This document shows positions 18,837 through 27,666 of a stretch of 64,000 nt of DNA, one piece after another. The stretch is from Shewanella mesophila (lineage in GTDB: Bacteria; Pseudomonadota; Gammaproteobacteria; Enterobacterales; Shewanellaceae): contig NZ_CP080421.1 of assembly GCF_019457515.1 (NCBI RefSeq), positions 2,728,001 to 2,792,000 on the forward strand, read 5' to 3'. Below the pieces are notes generated by a model. The model was not told where the DNA came from. It was given only the letters and a program-made list of their open reading frames with translations, and made no database searches. The position numbers and the translations under genes are program-made. Each line of letters begins with the position of its first letter. The first letter of the stretch is position 1.

Positions 18837-19080
18837 CCCTGTTTGAGCAGATCTTCTATAGCGTGCTTATTAAGCCACAATTTAAAAATTTGCTGCCCAC
18901 TTTCCGTGTTAAACAGCATTTCCAAAAGTTTAGCTAATCTGATGATGTAACCTTTGCAGCCTTCGTTAACGAAACCACCCTCTAAAGACCAAGATGCGAC
19001 CTTAACTAACATGATGACAACATGGGTATATGCGTAGCCAACAAAAAAATAAAATCGCCTACATTTACATGTTTTAATTT
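18833..19080 (-). pseudogene. Startless open frame abutting the MITE-like element
   Basis: Reading leftwards, about 80 codons stay open and stop in the right terminal repeat of the MITE-like element. The frame has no start codon at its upstream end, and its first Met lies well inside. The composition (hydrophobic segment, then a Leu/Lys-rich helix-like tail) looks protein-like but I do not recognise it. It may be a decayed gene whose end was replaced by the element, or chance. Confidence 0.2.
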
Positions 19081-19384
19081 AATAAATAATAGTCGCTTCT
19101 ACGGTAGTCACTCCCCGTTTACACAACACCACACACTAACAAAGAGAGCGATCCTCTTGCAACCATCTGTTTAAATGGAGATTATTCAAGTTAACGTTCG
19201 GAAGCCACTCGGTATCATCCTTTTTAGTCCCCGCCTATTTCATAGCAATCATTCATTCGAAGTCCTCCATAGTACCACCAACAAAAACCAATCAATGCCC
19301 AATATCTAGGCTCATCAAAGCTTTTACCAATCAGCTTTTCATACTAATTAAAATCATTAAATGTTAATTTATGGTGAATTTATG

Positions 19385-19429
19385 TTGACGTAGTTCACAA
19401 ATTACCCTAATTTTGTGTAAGCGCTTACA
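19385..19429 (+). promoter_or_regulatory. TonB receptor promoter with LacI-type operator at the start site
   Basis: TTGACG (19385-19390), a 17-base spacer and TAATTT (19408-19413) are followed after two bases by the perfect 14-base palindrome TGTAAGCGCTTACA (19416-19429). This copies the layout of the GH1 promoter at 12649-12694, supporting a shared repressor. Confidence 0.65.
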
Positions 19430-19459
19430 AATGGTTAACCTATTTTTTTTACACCAACT

Positions 19460-19473
19460 TGTAAGCGCTTACA
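19460..19473. promoter_or_regulatory. Second LacI-type operator before the TonB receptor
   Basis: A second perfect TGTAAGCGCTTACA palindrome, 44 bases from the first (about four helical turns) and inside the presumed 5-prime leader. The pair could bind a tetramer or a looped repressor. Confidence 0.7.
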
Positions 19474-19520
19474 TTGCATGAATAAATAAAATTATGATTG
19501 AATGCCTCTGGGGGATGGAG

Positions 19521-22500
19521 ATGAAACAACTACTATTTAAAAAGACAAGACTCGCTACAAGTCTATCGTTAGCGCTTAGTGCATCAACGTTAGCGCCAGT
19601 CTATGCCGCTGATACCCAAACTACTGAGAATGAAAACATTGAAGTTATTGCCGTAACGGGTATCCGTGGCAGTCTGATTAAATCAATGGATCTTAAGCGA
19701 AGTTCCGACGGTATAGTCGATGCGATTAACGCTGAAGATATTGGTAAGTTCCCAGATAGCAACCTTGCTGAATCACTACAACGAATTACCGGTGTTTCGA
19801 TTGACCGCCAAAACGGTGAAGGAAGTCGTGTATCCGTCCGTGGCTTCGGTGCCGACCAAAACCTCGTCATGCTCAATGGTCGTCAAATGCCTGTGACCAC
19901 GGGCTCACGCTCATTTGACTTCGCCAACATCGCCTCTGAAGCAATCAGCGCTGTTGAAGTACAAAAAACGAGCCAAGCGAAAAACTCAACCGGTGGTATT
20001 GGCGCGACCATTAATATTTTGACCCATAAGCCACTCAGCGCTCCAGGTCTAAAGGCGACGTTCGGCGCCAAAGCAGTAGATGACACTTCAACAGATCAAG
20101 GATCTATTACACCAGAATTATCAGGCCTCTACTCAAACACCTTTGCCGATGACAAATTTGGTATCTCTATTTCAGCTAGCTACCAAAAACGCGAAAGTGG
20201 TAACCAGCAAGCCCAAGTGGGCACAGGGTGGCGTAGTTTCCCTGGGATTGTCGATCAAGACTGGAGCGGTTCAAATGCTGAATGGGGTGGCGTACCTAAA
20301 GATGATAACCAGATCAATCGTCCTGGTGAAGGTGATATTTACTCAGTACCACAAACAACAATTTATCGTTTTGAAGAGCAACAGCGTACCCGCTTAAACG
20401 GTCAATTGGTTCTTCAATATCAGCCAACAGACACCATCCGCGCAACCCTTGATTACACCATGATGCAAAATGACATCGACACACAATCGCACGATGTTTC
20501 AGCATGGTTTAACTTTGTACCAACCCAAGAAAGCACATGGTCTGATGGCCCAATCTCTTCACCGCTGGTTTACTCAGAACTCTATCCGGATGGCGGCGCA
20601 GATCTATCAATGGCAGCTGGTGACTACGGAACGCGTGACAAAAGTGGATCGTTGGGATTCAATATTGAATGGGATGCCACAGAAAATCTTAATCTGGTCT
20701 TCGATTATCATAACTCTACAGCGGAACGCTCACCTAATAGCCCAAATGGTAGCAGTAGCAACCTCAGTACCGCAGCCTTTATTCGTACCAGTGCTGCCAC
20801 AGACTTTACTGGCGATGTTCCGGTACTGGCCGTAGGCGGAGGGAATCAGGTTCGTCCTGAAGATATGCGTGTCACTGGCTCAGTATTTGGTAATGAACGT
20901 AATAAATCTGAAATTGAGCAGTTCCAACTTCAAGGTGAATTTATTCTCGAAGAAGCGGGCAGCATAGATTTTGGTATTGCCTTAACTAACGTAAACAATC
21001 ACTCACAATCGATCAACGTTCAGCGCAATGATTGGGGCGGGGTGGGAGCTGCGGGCGATCTTGACCCAGCTTGGTTCCCAAGCAGTTCTGTACAAGATTT
21101 ATTTGATGGCTCAAAAGGTGATTTCTCTGACTACCAAGGCAGTGCAGTAACCGATCCGCTTGATACAATTTTCCTTTGGAACTTTGAAGCCGTTCGTGCA
21201 CGAGCGGCTGAGCTTTACGGTTCAACGGCTGTTGGCGACTGTGGCAATGGTTTCTGCCCATCAAGCAACTACCTTGCAGCTGGCGGAACCGATCGCTTTA
21301 CTGAAGAAAAATCGAAGTCAGTCTATATCCAATACAACTACGAAGGTGAGATGGGTGAAATGCCATTCGATGTTCACCTTGGTCTACGCTATGAGCAAAC
21401 AGATGTTGAATCAACCTCTGCGGTACCTTCATATAATAAAGCCAATTGGATAGCTGAAACAGAAATCGCCTTATCTGGCGATGGTGATCAAGTATTCCAG
21501 ACTCAAGCGGGCGATTATGACTACTTCCTGCCGAATATCAGTTTTAATATTGAAGTAATAGAAGATGTCTATGTTCGAGCCGCATGGGGTGAAACGATTG
21601 GACGTCCAGACTATACCTCGATTCAAGGTGGTACCTCAGTAAGCGCACTCGCTAACCGTGGCGGCGGCTCAGGCTCCGCAGGTAATCCTGCACTATTACC
21701 GCTTGAATCAACTAACTTCGATTTAGCGACTGAGTGGTACTACGATGAAGCTAGCTATGTGTCTGTCGGGTATTTCCGCAAAGATGTGACTAACTTTATT
21801 TCATCAAATCCAATCAACTCAAACGTGTTTAACATCCCTAACCCATCTGCGGGTAAATATGTAGATGAAGCGATAGCGGCTGGTGCAACAACGGCTATTG
21901 AGCAGCGTCAGTGGATTTATGACAACTATGGTGCCACCGACCCTAACGTCACCATTAACCCTGATAACGGTAATATCGAGATCATCGGTAATCCAGGCGA
22001 TCCTGATATGAACTTCATCATCACCTCACCAACAAACGGTGATGAAAGCTCTGTTATCGATGGTTGGGAGTTCGCTGTACAACACTTCTTCGGTGATTCA
22101 GGCTTCGGTTTACAAGCCAACTATACCTTAGTGGATGCAGGTGATAGTTTTGACAATGCCAACCTTGGCCGCCCAGGCGATGCCTCACAAAATGTGCTCA
22201 CCAACATCAGTGATACTGCTAACGCGGTAGCTATCTATGAAAACTACGGTTTCCAAGCACGTTTAGCCTACAACTGGCGTGATGAGTTCCTTAATTCAAC
22301 AGGTAACGATACTGGTGCTAACCCCACCTACACCGAAGCCTATTCACAGATTGATTTCAATGTGAGTTATGACATTGAAGCAGTTAAGGGCTTAACCGTA
22401 TTCTTCGAAGGATTAAACATCACTAACGAATACACCCGAACTCATGGTCGTTCGAAATCAGAAGTGTTGAACTACACCCAGACTGGCGCACGATACAGTC

Positions 22501-22523
22501 TCGGGGCGCGATACACCTTTTAA
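19521..22523 (+). CDS. TonB-dependent receptor (carbohydrate type)
   Basis: The 1000-residue outer-membrane receptor has a signal peptide ending V-Y-A-A-D at about residue 30, then a short stretch with a TonB-box-like IEVIAVTG and a plug domain (about 40-165) with the sequence G-K-F-P-D-S-N-L-A-E-S-L-Q-R-I-T-G-V and V-R-G-F-G. A long 22-strand barrel follows, ending in LGARYTF with a C-terminal aromatic. This is the large Caulobacter/Xanthomonas-type receptor often dedicated to glycans. The start at 19521 has GGGGGA six bases upstream; the upstream ATG at 19494 lacks a good site. Placed under the same operators as GH1, it should import glucan oligosaccharides. Halogenase and SapC genes follow. 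Confidence 0.92.
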   Translation: MKQLLFKKTRLATSLSLALSASTLAPVYAADTQTTENENIEVIAVTGIRGSLIKSMDLKRSSDGIVDAINAEDIGKFPDSNLAESLQRITGVSIDRQNGEGSRVSVRGFGADQNLVMLNGRQMPVTTGSRSFDFANIASEAISAVEVQKTSQAKNSTGGIGATINILTHKPLSAPGLKATFGAKAVDDTSTDQGSITPELSGLYSNTFADDKFGISISASYQKRESGNQQAQVGTGWRSFPGIVDQDWSGSNAEWGGVPKDDNQINRPGEGDIYSVPQTTIYRFEEQQRTRLNGQLVLQYQPTDTIRATLDYTMMQNDIDTQSHDVSAWFNFVPTQESTWSDGPISSPLVYSELYPDGGADLSMAAGDYGTRDKSGSLGFNIEWDATENLNLVFDYHNSTAERSPNSPNGSSSNLSTAAFIRTSAATDFTGDVPVLAVGGGNQVRPEDMRVTGSVFGNERNKSEIEQFQLQGEFILEEAGSIDFGIALTNVNNHSQSINVQRNDWGGVGAAGDLDPAWFPSSSVQDLFDGSKGDFSDYQGSAVTDPLDTIFLWNFEAVRARAAELYGSTAVGDCGNGFCPSSNYLAAGGTDRFTEEKSKSVYIQYNYEGEMGEMPFDVHLGLRYEQTDVESTSAVPSYNKANWIAETEIALSGDGDQVFQTQAGDYDYFLPNISFNIEVIEDVYVRAAWGETIGRPDYTSIQGGTSVSALANRGGGSGSAGNPALLPLESTNFDLATEWYYDEASYVSVGYFRKDVTNFISSNPINSNVFNIPNPSAGKYVDEAIAAGATTAIEQRQWIYDNYGATDPNVTINPDNGNIEIIGNPGDPDMNFIITSPTNGDESSVIDGWEFAVQHFFGDSGFGLQANYTLVDAGDSFDNANLGRPGDASQNVLTNISDTANAVAIYENYGFQARLAYNWRDEFLNSTGNDTGANPTYTEAYSQIDFNVSYDIEAVKGLTVFFEGLNITNEYTRTHGRSKSEVLNYTQTGARYSLGARYTF

Positions 22524-22537
22524 TTAAAAACTGGTGG

Positions 22538-22559
22538 TAGCGCCCCTCTCGGGGCGCTA
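22538..22559 (+). terminator. Stem-loop after the TonB receptor gene
   Basis: TAGCGCCCC-TCTC-GGGGCGCTA forms a perfect 9-bp GC-rich stem 14 bases after the stop. It lacks a strong T-run, so it may attenuate rather than end transcription, allowing high receptor and lower downstream expression. Confidence 0.55.
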
Positions 22560-22687
22560 TGTTAACCAATGAAATGATTTTACTGAACGGTTTGCTTTTA
22601 ACCGCTGACTAAAATCATTATGCCAACATCAATTCATTTTATCGGCAAATTATTTTTCACTTATAAAGGATAGTCAGATCAAGTCCT

Positions 22688-24238
22688 ATGCATGACTCAT
22701 TAAAACGCATCGTAATCATAGGTGGTGGTTCAGCAGGTTGGATAACCGCTGGCGTGATTGCCGCCCAGCACAAAACGAATGGTGCAGACGGAATCAATAT
22801 CACGCTTATTGAGTCGGCAACAATAGCGCCTATTGGCGTTGGCGAAGGTACTTGGCCATCGATGAGAGCCACTTTGCAAAGAATAGGCATCAGCGAAACC
22901 GAGTTCATGCTTAGCTGTGACGCCAGTTTTAAACAAGGTTCACAATTTCATGGCTGGCGAAATGGCCGCGACAGTTACTGCCACCCTTTCACCCTCCCTA
23001 CTGGAATGCAACAGATAAATCTTGCAGGTCATTGGCAACCCTATCGCAAGAAAGTCAGCTTTGCCGATGCCGTCAGTCCTCAAGGACGTGTCGCACAACT
23101 TGGCGCAGCCCCTAAACTTATCACCACCAAAGAGTACGATTACCTACTCAACTATGGTTACCACTTAGACGCCGGGAAATTTAGCCAGTTTCTCTCCCAA
23201 CATTGCACCGAAAAATTGGGGGTGAAACAAATTATCGATGATGTGACCCAGCTCAATAGCCACCACAATGGTGATATTAAATCCGTCACTACCCAAACTC
23301 ATGGTGATATTGAAGGCGACCTGTTTATCGATTGCAGTGGTTTGAATGCATTATTGATTGGTAAGCATTACCAGATCCCATTTATAGAGCAAAAACAGGT
23401 GCTGTTTAATGATTCTGCCTTAGCGGTGCAAGTACCTTATGCAGAAGATGATGCGGCCATCGCATCGTTTACTCACTCGACAGCACAAGGCGCTGGCTGG
23501 ATTTGGGATATCGGCCTGCCCTCGCGCCGCGGCATTGGTTACACCTATTCCAGCTCTCATACCTCTAATGACGAGGCGGAGCGTGTATTAAGGGCATATA
23601 TAGCCCCCGCGATTGGTACGGCTAAAGCCGAGCAGGCTTCATTACGAAAACTATCGATTCGCCCCGGTTATCGTGAAAAGTTTTGGCACCGAAATTGTGT
23701 GGCCATCGGCATGGCTGCAGGCTTTATTGAGCCACTAGAAGCATCGGCACTGGCCATGGTAGAGCTGTCCGCTAAAATGATCAGCGAACAGTTACCTGCA
23801 AACCGACGAGTGATGGATATCACGGCCAAACGCTTTAACCAACGTTTTAACCACCGCTGGCAACGTATTATCGACTTTTTAAAACTGCACTACATCTTAA
23901 CCGAGCGCAGTGACAGCGACTATTGGATAGATAATTGCGAACGCAACACCATCCCAGAGTCTCTGCAAGAGCTAATGACCCTATGGCAACACCAACTGCC
24001 CGATAACTATGACTGCCTCCATACCGAAGCGCTATTTCCGGCGGCCAGCTTTCAATACATACTTTATGGGATGGACTTTAATACCCAAGTGCCCAATTGG
24101 CACCGCCAATCACAAACTAGGTTAGCTGAGCAGTTTTTTAATCAAAATGCGACGAAAACCAAACAACTCATTAGCCTGTTGCCAAGCAACAGAAACTTAC
24201 TGAGCAAGATGGCCGAATATGGCCTCTCTAAAATATAA
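22688..24238 (+). CDS. Flavin-dependent tryptophan halogenase-like protein 1
   Basis: The 516-residue FAD protein belongs to the tryptophan 7-halogenase family. It has GGGSAGW at residues 12-18, GVGEGTWP, a Lys82 in D-A-S-F-K-Q-G that aligns with the catalytic Lys of true halogenases, and G-F-I-E-P-L-E-A (Glu351). Two positions differ from the classic enzymes: the GWxWxIP motif reads GWIWDIG (residues 270-276), and the Ser usually following the catalytic Glu is Ala352. It may thus have altered activity or substrate. The family in this context sits beside TonB receptors, and its substrate is unknown. The ribosome binding site is distant (AAGGA about 17 bases upstream). Confidence 0.82.
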   Translation: MHDSLKRIVIIGGGSAGWITAGVIAAQHKTNGADGINITLIESATIAPIGVGEGTWPSMRATLQRIGISETEFMLSCDASFKQGSQFHGWRNGRDSYCHPFTLPTGMQQINLAGHWQPYRKKVSFADAVSPQGRVAQLGAAPKLITTKEYDYLLNYGYHLDAGKFSQFLSQHCTEKLGVKQIIDDVTQLNSHHNGDIKSVTTQTHGDIEGDLFIDCSGLNALLIGKHYQIPFIEQKQVLFNDSALAVQVPYAEDDAAIASFTHSTAQGAGWIWDIGLPSRRGIGYTYSSSHTSNDEAERVLRAYIAPAIGTAKAEQASLRKLSIRPGYREKFWHRNCVAIGMAAGFIEPLEASALAMVELSAKMISEQLPANRRVMDITAKRFNQRFNHRWQRIIDFLKLHYILTERSDSDYWIDNCERNTIPESLQELMTLWQHQLPDNYDCLHTEALFPAASFQYILYGMDFNTQVPNWHRQSQTRLAEQFFNQNATKTKQLISLLPSNRNLLSKMAEYGLSKI

Positions 24239-24291
24239 TATTCCATAACCCACTGGTTTAAAAAATATAACGAACAAGAACTGGAGTTAAC

Positions 24292-25029
24292 ATGGCAAAT
24301 ACCGTCTTATTAAATAGCGTCGATCACAAAGACCTTAAAGTGATAACTGAACGCAGTGAGACTTATGGCGACAATGTCTGGTATGCACTCACCTTCCCAA
24401 CCGAGTACCGCAGTGTCCAGGCGTACTACCCCATTTTTTATCAAAAAGACCCCAACACCGGTGAGTTCTACGCAGTGGCACTGTTTGGCTTTAAAGATAA
24501 AGAAAACCTATTTATTGACCAAGGACAGTGGACAGTTTCTTATATCCCACTCACAGTGCAGCGCCAACCATTCCTTATTGGAGTAAGGAAGAGCATGGAG
24601 AATGGCGTCGAGACGCAGCAAAGAATGTTGCATATTGATATGGATAACCCACGAGTTAACACCGAAAAAGGCGAGTCTTTGTTCCTCGAGTATGGCGGAA
24701 ACTCCCCCTTCCTCGACAGTGCCGCAGATATGCTTGAAGCCATTCACCACGGCTTAGAAGACAGTAAAATGTTTACTGAGCTACTGATTGAACATCAACT
24801 CCTAGAGTCTTTTACCTTAGATGTGGAGCTCGACTCAGGCGCCAAACATCAGATGATCGGCTTTTACACCATCAATGAAGACACCTTAGCCGCCTTAAGC
24901 AGTGAGGTGTTAGCCCAACTGCACCATCATGGTTATCTGCAGGCGATTTATATGATGATCGCATCGCAAAATAATATCCGCGATCTACTTAATCGCAAAA
25001 ATGCCATGCCAATTGCGCAGCAAAATTAG
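24292..25029 (+). CDS. SapC family protein
   Basis: The 245-residue cytoplasmic protein matches the SapC family, named after a Campylobacter S-layer-locus protein: W-Y-A-L-x-F-P-x-E-Y near residue 25, F-Y-A-V-A-L-F-G-F, and a segment of R-Q-P-F-L-I-G followed by D-M-D-N-P-R. No catalytic motif is obvious, and the true function is not known. It lies between the halogenase-like genes, with a good ribosome binding site (GGAG five bases upstream). In other marine proteobacteria SapC is repeatedly found with TonB receptors, halogenases and cupin_8 proteins; that association is from memory. Confidence 0.75.
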   Translation: MANTVLLNSVDHKDLKVITERSETYGDNVWYALTFPTEYRSVQAYYPIFYQKDPNTGEFYAVALFGFKDKENLFIDQGQWTVSYIPLTVQRQPFLIGVRKSMENGVETQQRMLHIDMDNPRVNTEKGESLFLEYGGNSPFLDSAADMLEAIHHGLEDSKMFTELLIEHQLLESFTLDVELDSGAKHQMIGFYTINEDTLAALSSEVLAQLHHHGYLQAIYMMIASQNNIRDLLNRKNAMPIAQQN

Positions 25030-25052
25030 TCGGGCCGCGTTGAGGTAGCAAG

Positions 25053-26069
25053 ATGTTAGCGATTAAACAGCAGGTTCAATGCATTACTACACTGACTCCA
25101 GGCGTATTACCCGCCAAGGTAGTTGCTGACAACCAGCCTGTAATTCTTAAAGGTTTTTGTGACCATTGGCCCATTGTCACAGCGGGAAAGCAATCGCTAA
25201 CCCAAGCCTGTGACTACCTATGTAGCTTATACAGTGGCCGACCAGTAACAGGCTATATGGCGCCAAGCGAGGCCAACGGCCGGGTGTTTTACAACGCCGA
25301 GCAAAATGGCTTTAACTACAGCGCAGCTCGCATCGACCTGCCCCAAGTATTGGCGCGAATTTTGTCCCATCAAGACGATGACTGCCCACCAACCCTTTAC
25401 GTGGGCTCAACCGATGTGACTCAGTTTTTCCCTGGCTTTAGTGAGCACAATACCATCAACGTTGCTGATCAATCGCCGCTGACCAATATCTGGCTTGGCA
25501 ATCGCAGTAGAATCGCCGCGCATTACGACTTTCCTCATAATGTCGCTTGCTCCGCAGTGGGACGTCGCCGCTTTACCCTTTTCCCTCCGTCACAGGTCGC
25601 CAACCTTTATCCTGGACCGATGGAGTTTTCACCAGGTGGTCAAACTATCAGCATGGTGGATTTCGATGCGCCTGACTTTACCCAGTTTCCCAAATTTTCT
25701 CAAGCTATTGAGTGTGCGCAAGTTGCGCTACTCGAAGCGGGCGATGCCCTATTTCTCCCCAGTATGTGGTGGCATCATGTAGAGGGACTCGATCCGCTCA
25801 ACGTATTAGTCACCCACTGGTGGCGTGACTCGCCCAGTTTTATGGGGCGTCCAGACAGCGCGCTACTGCATGCCATGTTAAGCCTCAGGAGCTTGCCAGA
25901 AGCACAACGCCAGGCCTGGAAGCACATTTTCAATCATTACATTTTTGACCATCAAGTCGGCGACAGCGACCATATTTTGCCAGAGGCTCAAGGCATGTTG
26001 ACCACACCACAAAGTGAACACCATGCTCGTCAACTCAGGGCCGAGTTACTTAATCGATTAAAGCGGTAG
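25053..26069 (+). CDS. Cupin_8/JmjC-like putative Fe(II) oxygenase
   Basis: The 338-residue protein has the cupin_8 (JmjC-type) fold: an iron-binding H-x-D motif (His157, Asp159 in A-A-H-Y-D-F), R-R-F-T-L-F-P-P-S-Q after it, and G-D-A-L-F-L-P-S-M-W-W-H-H with a His241/242 as the third ligand. Such proteins are usually 2-oxoglutarate-dependent hydroxylases of proteins or small molecules. The N-terminal opening (V-I-L-K-G-F-C-D-H-W-P) is typical. GAGG lies seven bases upstream of the ATG. It sits in tight order with sapC and the second halogenase-like gene; the substrate is unknown. Confidence 0.8.
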   Translation: MLAIKQQVQCITTLTPGVLPAKVVADNQPVILKGFCDHWPIVTAGKQSLTQACDYLCSLYSGRPVTGYMAPSEANGRVFYNAEQNGFNYSAARIDLPQVLARILSHQDDDCPPTLYVGSTDVTQFFPGFSEHNTINVADQSPLTNIWLGNRSRIAAHYDFPHNVACSAVGRRRFTLFPPSQVANLYPGPMEFSPGGQTISMVDFDAPDFTQFPKFSQAIECAQVALLEAGDALFLPSMWWHHVEGLDPLNVLVTHWWRDSPSFMGRPDSALLHAMLSLRSLPEAQRQAWKHIFNHYIFDHQVGDSDHILPEAQGMLTTPQSEHHARQLRAELLNRLKR

Positions 26070-26117
26070 TTGATAGCGCTGCTACCAACATCCAAATAAG
26101 AACAAAGAGGTATTACG

Positions 26118-27611
26118 GTGAACAATAACAAGCAGATAAAAAAAGTGGTTATCGCTGGCGGTGGCACTGCAGGATGGATGGCTGCGGCCGCATTATCAAA
26201 GCTATTAGGTAAAAACCTACAGATCACCTTAGTGGAATCTAACGCGATTCCAACCGTCGGCGTAGGCGAAGCAACCATTCCGACACTGCATATTTTTCAC
26301 CGTTTACTAGGGATCAAAGAACAGGAGTTTATGGCGGCCACTAACGCCACCTTTAAACTCGGGATCTCGTTTGAAAACTGGAAAGATGGTAATGATGATT
26401 ACATCCATTCGTTTGGATTTCTCGGTAAAGATTGCTGGGCTACGGGTTTCCCAAGCTTTTGGGTAAAGGGGCGCCAACAGGGGATTGCAAGCGACATTGG
26501 CGATTACTGCACCGAGCATGTAGCGGCCAGACGCGGGCGCTTTGCTGTGCTCCCCGATCGCGACTTAAATCATGCCTATCATCTTGATGCAGGCCTTTAT
26601 GCTAAGTTTTTACAAAACATCGCTTTTAACCATGGATGTACCCGCGTTGAAGGCAAAATAGATACCGTGCAACTTGATGATGCGTCTGGGTATATTCAGT
26701 CGTTGCAGCTAGACAACGGAAAAACCGTTGAGGGGGATCTATTCTTAGATTGCACAGGCTTTAGCGGACTACTTATCGATAAGGCATTGCACACAGGTTT
26801 TGAAGATTGGGGCCACTGGCTACCCTGCGACAGAGCCATAGCAGTGCAAACCAGCTGCACAGACAAACAAGTGCCTTATACCCGTTCTATCGCACGTGAT
26901 GCGGGTTGGCAGTGGCGCATTCCACTGCAAAACCGCACTGGCAATGGTCTCGTTTATTGCAGTCACTACATGAGCGAGGAGCAAGCAAAAGCCTTTTTAC
27001 TTGCCAATGTTGAAGGTGACTTACTCACAGAGCCACGAGTTATTCGTTATCAAACTGGGACTCGCAAACAACATTGGAATAAAAACTGTGTGGCCATAGG
27101 ACTGGCAAGTGGTTTTATCGAACCCTTAGAATCGACAGGTATTCACCTATTCCAGCGCGGCATTATCCGCTTGATGCAGATGTTCCCGCTCAGTGGCATC
27201 AACCAATCTGATGTGAATGAGTTTAACGCGCAGACCAAATTTGAGTGCGATAATATCCGTGATTTTATTATCTTGCATTACCACCTTACCGAACGCACCG
27301 ATACGCCGTTTTGGCGTTACTGCAAAAATATGCAGATCCCCGAAACATTGCGCCATCGCATGCAACATTTTAAAGATGCTGCGCGAATGTTCAAAAAAGA
27401 TGGCGAACTGTTTGGCGAAAGTTCTTGGGTGCAGGTGATGTTAGGCCAAGGGCTCATGCCGGAGCAGTATCATCCAATTGTCGATACCATGTCAGATGCT
27501 GAGCTAAAAAGCTTTCTCGACACACTTAAGGGAAATGTGGCGAAGCAGGTGGATAACTTCCCCGATCACTATGACTTTATCCAAAACTATTGCAAATCGA
27601 CGTCGATGTAG
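26118..27611 (+). CDS. Flavin-dependent tryptophan halogenase-like protein 2
   Basis: The 497-residue FAD protein starts at GTG (AGAGG seven bases upstream). It keeps every hallmark of a functional halogenase: AGGGTAGW at residues 13-20, catalytic-type Lys80 in A-T-F-K-L-G, the GWQWRIP motif (residues 263-269), and F-I-E-P-L-E-S (Glu338, Ser339). It therefore looks more like an active enzyme than the copy at 22688-24238. The substrate is unknown; free indoles and peptide tryptophan have both been discussed for this family. No dedicated flavin reductase is visible nearby. It belongs to the receptor-halogenase-SapC-cupin block. Confidence 0.85.
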   Translation: MNNNKQIKKVVIAGGGTAGWMAAAALSKLLGKNLQITLVESNAIPTVGVGEATIPTLHIFHRLLGIKEQEFMAATNATFKLGISFENWKDGNDDYIHSFGFLGKDCWATGFPSFWVKGRQQGIASDIGDYCTEHVAARRGRFAVLPDRDLNHAYHLDAGLYAKFLQNIAFNHGCTRVEGKIDTVQLDDASGYIQSLQLDNGKTVEGDLFLDCTGFSGLLIDKALHTGFEDWGHWLPCDRAIAVQTSCTDKQVPYTRSIARDAGWQWRIPLQNRTGNGLVYCSHYMSEEQAKAFLLANVEGDLLTEPRVIRYQTGTRKQHWNKNCVAIGLASGFIEPLESTGIHLFQRGIIRLMQMFPLSGINQSDVNEFNAQTKFECDNIRDFIILHYHLTERTDTPFWRYCKNMQIPETLRHRMQHFKDAARMFKKDGELFGESSWVQVMLGQGLMPEQYHPIVDTMSDAELKSFLDTLKGNVAKQVDNFPDHYDFIQNYCKSTSM

Positions 27612-27666
27612 CCCAACTCAGACAAGGGGTTGTATTGTCCCTTGTCCAGAAAGAAGAACAGAACCT

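Larger units (their letters stand above)
18244..19384. other. Intergenic stretch between lacI and the TonB receptor
   Basis: About 1.1 kb without a convincing gene. It holds a short-element repeat with terminal inverted ends (18401-18836) and, to its right, a leftward reading frame with no start codon (18833-19080). The rest is AT-rich leader in which I see nothing further. Confidence 0.5.
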
